A stretch of DNA of 35,372 nucleotides from a virus. The notes beneath the pieces are model-generated. The model was not told the origin of the DNA, made no database searches, and saw nothing but the letters and a program-made list of their open reading frames with translations. This document shows positions 32,393 through 35,372 of the stretch, piece by piece. The position numbers were made by a program, and so were the translations under genes. Position 1 is the stretch's first letter. Every line of letters starts with the position of its first letter. The stretch is taken from IMG/VR virus record IMGVR_UViG_3300021964_005792, positions 1 to 35,372 of that record. The stretch is one strand, 5' to 3'.

Positions 32393-33256
32393 ATGAAACC
32401 AATCATCGCGGCTCTTGCAGCTACAATCACACTCACAGCACAAGCTGCTATTACTGGCGCTGGTGCAACATTCCCAGCTCCCGTTTACTTTAAATGGGCA
32501 GAGCAATATAAACAAGAGACTGGTATTGAAGTTAATTACCAGGCAATCGGATCTTCGGGTGGTATCAAACAGATCGGTCGTAAGACTGTTGACTTTGGTG
32601 CATCTGATGTTGCACGTTCAGAAGCAGACCTCAAGAAAGATGGTCAAGTACAATTCCCCACAGTGATGGGTGGTGTCGTAGTTGTAGTCAATCTGCCAGG
32701 TGTAGAGAAAAACCAAATTAATCTCACAACAGATCAAGTTGCTCGATTGTTTTCTGGTTCGGTAAAGAACTGGAAAGAGATCGATGCAAGTCTACCTGAC
32801 ATGCCTGTCACGGTTGCGCACCGTTCAGACGGTTCTGGCACAACTTCTATCTTCACTAACTATCTTGCTAGCAACTCAAAAGAGTTTAAGTTGAAGCCAG
32901 GTAAAGCAGTGAAGTGGGAAGGTAATACAATGGGTGGTAAAGGCAACGCCGGTGTGGCTGCTATGGTTACACAAATTAAAGGAGCAGTCGGCTATGTGGA
33001 ATATGCTTTTGCTAAGCAAAATGATCTTACGACAACTACGCTTAACGGTGTAGCACCAAGTGCCGATACGTTCAAGTCTGGTGACTGGGCTATCACAGCA
33101 CAGACATTCATTATCGTCTATCCTAACGGCGAGAATACAAAAGCTGTTTACAAGTTCTTTGAATGGGCTTATAATAATGATCAAATTGCAGAGGAACTTG
33201 ATTATGTTCCGTTGTCTGACAAGACAAAGAACGAGTCAAGAAAACTTTGGCAATAA
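32393..33256 (+). CDS. pstS: PstS-like periplasmic phosphate-binding protein
   Basis: This 287-residue protein has a Sec signal peptide ending near QAA (residue 19). The phosphate-binding loops are AGATFPAPVYFKW, YQAIGSSGGIKQI, FGASDVARS and HRSDGSGTTSIF. It would feed the host PstCAB transporter under phosphate starvation; marine T4-like phages often carry pstS. It is shorter than bacterial PstS (about 320-350). AAGGAG lies 8 bp before the ATG. Its stop overlaps the AATAAATA site before the tmRNA. Confidence 0.95.
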   Translation: MKPIIAALAATITLTAQAAITGAGATFPAPVYFKWAEQYKQETGIEVNYQAIGSSGGIKQIGRKTVDFGASDVARSEADLKKDGQVQFPTVMGGVVVVVNLPGVEKNQINLTTDQVARLFSGSVKNWKEIDASLPDMPVTVAHRSDGSGTTSIFTNYLASNSKEFKLKPGKAVKWEGNTMGGKGNAGVAAMVTQIKGAVGYVEYAFAKQNDLTTTTLNGVAPSADTFKSGDWAITAQTFIIVYPNGENTKAVYKFFEWAYNNDQIAEELDYVPLSDKTKNESRKLWQ

Positions 33257-33259
33257 ATA
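33252..33259 (+). promoter_or_regulatory. Late promoter-like site before the tmRNA gene
   Basis: AATAAATA has one mismatch from TATAAATA and overlaps the pstS stop. The predicted start about 6 bp downstream falls at 33265, within the first helix of the tmRNA acceptor piece. The tmRNA may therefore be a late transcript, in addition to read-through from pstS. Confidence 0.45.
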
Positions 33260-33262
33260 GTA

Positions 33263-33404
33263 TTGGATCTGACGAGCAGTAATGTTTCGTCTTCACCGGA
33301 TGCCTAGAGCGAGCAAACCCAGCTATCTGATCCAAAATTTATTGCTGTATGAAGCAATGAGAAAGGTGTTCTGGACGGCGGTTCGATTCCGCCCACCTCC
33401 ACCA
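33263..33404 (+). ncRNA. ssrA: Permuted tmRNA, acceptor piece (3' half of standard tmRNA)
   Basis: The 3' end is a tRNA-like half: T arm GGCGG-TTCGATT-CCGCC (33377-33393), acceptor strand CACCTCC (33394-33400), then encoded ACCA (33401-33404). Upstream, TTGGATC (33263-33269) pairs with GATCCAA (33329-33335), enclosing a GACGA/TCGTC hairpin (33271-33291). ATTGCT/AGCAAT forms another hairpin (33341-33357). The acceptor strand pairs with the 5' end of the coding piece at 33474-33480, and the third pair is G-U, the alanine identity signal. The 5' end is an estimate. Confidence 0.9.
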
Positions 33405-33480
33405 TAAGCATATAGTCTACTGGCGAATGAGATAACAATGCTCATAGTAAGATCCAAACTATATGTTTATGATGGGGGTG
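33394..33480 (+). other. Pre-tmRNA joining helix and intervening segment
   Basis: Bases 33394-33416 pair with 33458-33480 over 23 positions, with only three G-U pairs and no mismatch. The helix comprises the 7-bp acceptor stem plus 16 bp of the removed segment. The 41-base loop (33417-33457) has a small ATGAG/CTCAT hairpin. Host RNases would cut here (RNase P at 33473/33474 and 3' processing after the CCA) to release the two mature ends. Confidence 0.9.
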
Positions 33481-33701
33481 TACAGGTTTCGACAGGGCAA
33501 TGAGTAACAGAGTGGACAGCACGGTAATGTGAAAACCGTAGGGTTGGGACTACCCGGCCGAAGAAGCAAAAAACTATAAATGCCAATGATGAGGTATTTG
33601 CTCTAGCCGCTTAAGGCTAGGTGGGGATTCGCAGGTGTTCCTTATTACCCAAACACCTGCAACCTTCTCCGGGCGGGTCAGCCTCGGAAATAACACTTTC
33701 C
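33474..33701 (+). ncRNA. ssrA: Permuted tmRNA, coding piece (tag ANDEVFALAA)
   Basis: It begins GGGGGTG (33474-33480) followed by a D-arm analogue with TTTCGACAGGG, as at the 5' end of standard tmRNAs. A pseudoknot-like stretch follows (ACGGT/ACCGT, 33520-33540 region). The AAAAAACTATAAAT lead-in precedes resume codon GCC at 33582. The tag frame 33582-33614 reads ANDEVFALAA and TAA. Hairpins follow: CTAGCC/GGCTAG around the stop, GCAGGTGT/ACACCTGC (33631-33660) and TCCGGGC/GCC-T-CGGA (33668-33688). The 3' end is uncertain (about 33690-33715). Confidence 0.92.
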
Positions 33702-33718
33702 ATCTAGTTGACGTCAAG

Positions 33719-33752
33719 TCGAATATACAAGACACTGAACGGAACAACTGAG
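33719..33752 (+). repeat. Leader repeat, copy 1 (before the SWIM gene)
   Basis: This 34-bp segment ends 7 bp before the ATG at 33760. It matches 34090-34123 at 27 of 34 positions, with six of seven differences being transitions. It may be a shared 5'-leader or translation-control element. Confidence 0.6.
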
Positions 33753-33759
33753 GAAGCGT

Positions 33760-34101
33760 ATGGAAGCACTACAAGAAACTACGGTGTGGGACTACCCTAA
33801 CCACACATATCTACTTGATGGTAGCAAGTTGGTGGCATACCTCCGCCAGGGGGAATCTGAACCAACTTACTTCAAAAATGGCATTTCTGGATTTGATCGC
33901 CGGGGACGAACATTCGTGAAAGCGGATATTAGTTTATTTCCCCGGGCAGGAAAGTCTCAAGATTTGGTTGAAGTTCCGGGCAGTAATGGTAAAAAGTACC
34001 AAGTTAATCTTGCTACCGGGCGGTGTTCCTGCCCCGGATTTAATTTCCGCGGAGATTGTAAGCACATTAAATTGGCTGTTGACCTGAAATCGAATACATA
34101 A
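33760..34101 (+). CDS. SWIM-type zinc finger protein
   Basis: This 113-residue protein has a SWIM motif near its C-terminus, CSCPGFNFRGDCKH (CxC then CxH), which binds zinc and contacts DNA or protein. The N-terminal 75 residues have no known domain. SWIM domains occur in recombination and transposase-associated proteins. AGGAAG lies upstream of the ATG. It is the first gene after the tmRNA, preceded by leader repeat copy 1. Confidence 0.85.
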   Translation: MEALQETTVWDYPNHTYLLDGSKLVAYLRQGESEPTYFKNGISGFDRRGRTFVKADISLFPRAGKSQDLVEVPGSNGKKYQVNLATGRCSCPGFNFRGDCKHIKLAVDLKSNT

Positions 34102-34123
34102 GATACTGGACGCAACAGTTGAG
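34090..34123 (+). repeat. Leader repeat, copy 2 (before the next gene)
   Basis: Second copy of the 34-bp element, overlapping the SWIM gene's last codons and ending 14 bp before the ATG at 34138, with an AAAAGGAG site just after it. In both copies the element directly precedes a ribosome-binding site. Confidence 0.6.
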
Positions 34124-34137
34124 AAAAGGAGTTCGAG

Positions 34138-34464
34138 ATGTCCAAGCTAATTATCTTCACTCAGTATTGCGAAAACTACGGTTCGGCCGAAGAGCCGTAC
34201 TGGAAGCTGAAGGGCGGCTCTGAGTACGTGGTCGAGAGCCTGGACTTCGACGCCGACTACGAGTGGGCGGAAGCTCGGGTTGATCAGATCTTGAACAACG
34301 TTCGTGATCAGGTGGAAGTTGCCAACGACTTCTGTGAAGAGTTTATTGTAGGTTGGTCTATCCACTCGGATGATTACTTGACTGACTTCGAGCGCGCCCA
34401 GCTCGAGTATGATGGTAAGATCGAGTTTCCTACGAAGGTTTTGGAGGTGAATGTAAATGCGTGA
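34138..34464 (+). CDS. Conserved acidic phage protein, unknown function
   Basis: This 108-residue acidic protein starts MSKLIIFTQYCENYGSAEEPYWKLKGG; this QYCENYG-type opening is found in unknown phage proteins. The rest is helical and rich in Asp and Glu. AAGGAG lies about 8 bp before the ATG. Its codons end in C or G far more often than most genes in the window, suggesting a different origin or strong codon optimisation. Confidence 0.75.
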   Translation: MSKLIIFTQYCENYGSAEEPYWKLKGGSEYVVESLDFDADYEWAEARVDQILNNVRDQVEVANDFCEEFIVGWSIHSDDYLTDFERAQLEYDGKIEFPTKVLEVNVNA

Positions 34465-34618
34465 TCAAACAATTCAATTGCTGACGATGATCGACGAAGG
34501 CTTGATCTCTGCGGAAACTGTCGCAAAGATGTGCTTGAAGTATATGAGCGAATATGATGTAGCGGACATGATGCGTTGCAACGACATCATCGTCGATGAC
34601 GTTGAGGAGGAGATATGA
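34457..34618 (+). CDS. 53-residue acidic helical protein
   Basis: The ATG lies within the end of the upstream gene (8-bp overlap). GGAGG at 34443-34447 is placed 10 bp upstream. The sequence is helical (IQLLTMIDEGLISAETVAKM) with a DDVEEEI end. Unknown function; base composition matches the upstream gene, so they probably moved together. Confidence 0.65.
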   Translation: MRDQTIQLLTMIDEGLISAETVAKMCLKYMSEYDVADMMRCNDIIVDDVEEEI

Positions 34619-34619
34619 G

Positions 34620-34766
34620 ATGGTCCGTGTGATTGTCACAGACGAATTCCACACAGTGTGGGATCGTGAATGCGATAGTACAGAAGAAGTGCTACAAATT
34701 GTACAACATTGGTTGGATTCCCAAGACGTCACCCCGGCGTACGAAATATCCATCCAAATCTGTTGA
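34620..34766 (+). CDS. 48-residue hypothetical protein
   Basis: The ATG follows the previous stop by one base and has GAGGAGGAG 8-14 bp upstream. The protein (MVRVIVTDEFHTVWD, then STEEVLQIVQHWLDSQ) has a strand-helix-strand pattern. Another frame is open across the same bases, so the reading frame is chosen from the ribosome-binding site and coupling. Confidence 0.55.
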   Translation: MVRVIVTDEFHTVWDRECDSTEEVLQIVQHWLDSQDVTPAYEISIQIC

Positions 34767-34820
34767 CTGTTGGTTTGAAATCGAAGATAATGAAGGTTCT
34801 TTAATCGAAAGGAAGATGAT

Positions 34821-35372
34821 ATGTCTCATGAAGTAGAAACTATGGCTTATGCTGGCGAAGTACCTTGGCACGGTTTGGGCGAGTCGGTCTCCAATGACCT
34901 GACCCCTGCTCAGATGATGAAGAAGGCTGGCTGTGATTGGACCGTTGAGAAACAGGATATGTTTATCGCTGCGGGTCAAAAGGTCACTGGCAAGAAAGCT
35001 CTTGTTCGCTCGTCCGACAATTCGATTCTTGATGTCGTTGGTGATGACTGGAACCCCATTCAGAACGAACAAGCGTTTGAGTTCTTCTCTGAGTTTGTCC
35101 TCGCTGGCGATATGGAGTTGCATACTGCTGGTTCTCTGAAAGAGGGTCGCAATGTGTGGTGCCTTGCCAAAGTAAAGGAGTCGTTCTCGATTCTTGGGGA
35201 TGACCAGATTGACAGTTATCTGTTGTTCAGCAACCCTCACCAGTATGGTCGTGCGATTGACATTCGGTTCACGCCGATCCGTGTTGTGTGCAATAACACT
35301 CTGACTCTGTCTCTTGGCGCCCATTCCAAGAATGGTGTCAAACTTGGTCACCGCTCTGCATTTAACCCTGAG
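34821..35372 (+). CDS. DUF932 phage/plasmid-like protein (3' truncated by window)
   Basis: 184 codons are open to the end of the window. The N-terminus PWHGLGESVSNDLTPAQMMKKAGCDWTVEK, followed by VVGDDWNPIQNEQAFEFF and RAIDIRFTPIRVVCNNTL, is the DUF932/TIGR03299 pattern found in phages and plasmids. Biochemical role unknown. GGAAG lies 7-11 bp before the ATG. The full family is about 300-350 residues, so roughly half is visible. Codons are richer in C/G than in the replication block. Confidence 0.9.
   Translation, partial: MSHEVETMAYAGEVPWHGLGESVSNDLTPAQMMKKAGCDWTVEKQDMFIAAGQKVTGKKALVRSSDNSILDVVGDDWNPIQNEQAFEFFSEFVLAGDMELHTAGSLKEGRNVWCLAKVKESFSILGDDQIDSYLLFSNPHQYGRAIDIRFTPIRVVCNNTLTLSLGAHSKNGVKLGHRSAFNPE

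Noticed and set aside
33366-33404. A partial tRNA or tRNA remnant next to pstS
   Set aside because: The T arm and CCA end have no matching 5' tRNA half upstream; the acceptor strand pairs with the tmRNA 5' end at 33474, so it is part of the permuted tmRNA.
33474-33760. A normal one-piece tmRNA
   Set aside because: No T arm or CCA end is found downstream of the tag; the only matching acceptor half is upstream at 33377-33404.
34633-34836. Open frame overlapping the 48-residue gene and running into the DUF932 start
   Set aside because: It lacks a ribosome-binding site and starts inside another ORF; the frame from 34620 has a strong GAGGAGGAG and coupled start. I cannot fully exclude it.
1-35372. 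CRISPR array, insertion sequence or integrase
   Set aside because: No regularly spaced repeats, no transposase or integrase motifs and no terminal inverted repeats were seen.

Overview
This window is a contiguous block of a T4-like myovirus genome, not a bacterial chromosome. Genes are packed head to tail with start and stop codons that mostly overlap. The order uvsW (partial) - 55 - 47 - 46 - 45 - 44 - 62 - regA - hsp20 - 43 - uvsX - 41 is the replication, recombination and late-transcription core known from marine T4-like phages such as cyanophages and pelagiphages. I see no photosynthesis genes. The phage tmRNA tag (ANDEVFALAA), two small genes resembling proteobacterial phasin and DUF3563 proteins, and a PhoB-like box before pstS suggest a proteobacterial host, possibly betaproteobacterial. 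This host call is inference.

Layout. 1-1831: end of uvsW and two unknown genes. 1909-9671: a sigma70-like promoter, then gp55, an epimerase, gp47/gp46 (recombination nuclease), gp45 (clamp), gp44 and gp62 (clamp loader, with a small membrane protein and a 2-oxoglutarate oxygenase-like gene inserted between them), and RegA. 9616-11912: a radical-SAM protein split over two frames, then a late-promoter region with Hsp20, a DUF3563-like protein, a phasin-like protein and small proteins, closed by a strong terminator. 11916-13170: two tandem QueC-like PP-loop genes. 13167-21577: DNA polymerase gp43, an archaeo-eukaryotic-type primase-like protein, two sugar or nucleotide enzymes, UvsX, a CysC-like kinase with a DUF2061 membrane protein and a small nucleotidyltransferase, and helicase gp41. 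21579-29280: nucleotide metabolism (ThyX, dNMP kinase, dUTPase/dCTP deaminase family) interleaved with the preQ0 pathway (QueD, QueE, FolE) and a DpdA-like DNA transglycosylase. 29277-30935: a minus-strand late operon (membrane protein, SNase-like nuclease, DUF1353, small membrane protein). 31019-33256: a SleB-like lysin, a PD-(D/E)XK exonuclease, a small membrane protein and PstS behind a Pho-box-like array. 33263 to about 33701: a circularly permuted (two-piece) tmRNA gene. 33760-35372: a SWIM-domain protein, small unknown genes and the start of a DUF932 gene.

How it works together. The core genes build the replisome and the sliding-clamp/gp55 late-transcription machinery, and NATAAATA late-type promoters occur in the same window. 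FolE, QueD, QueE and QueC would convert GTP to preQ0, and DpdA would insert it into phage DNA, giving 7-deazaguanine-modified DNA that resists restriction. PstS and the tmRNA are host-takeover functions (phosphate uptake and ribosome rescue). The tmRNA is the most striking element: its 3' acceptor part lies upstream of its 5' tag-coding part, and a 23-bp helix joins the two.
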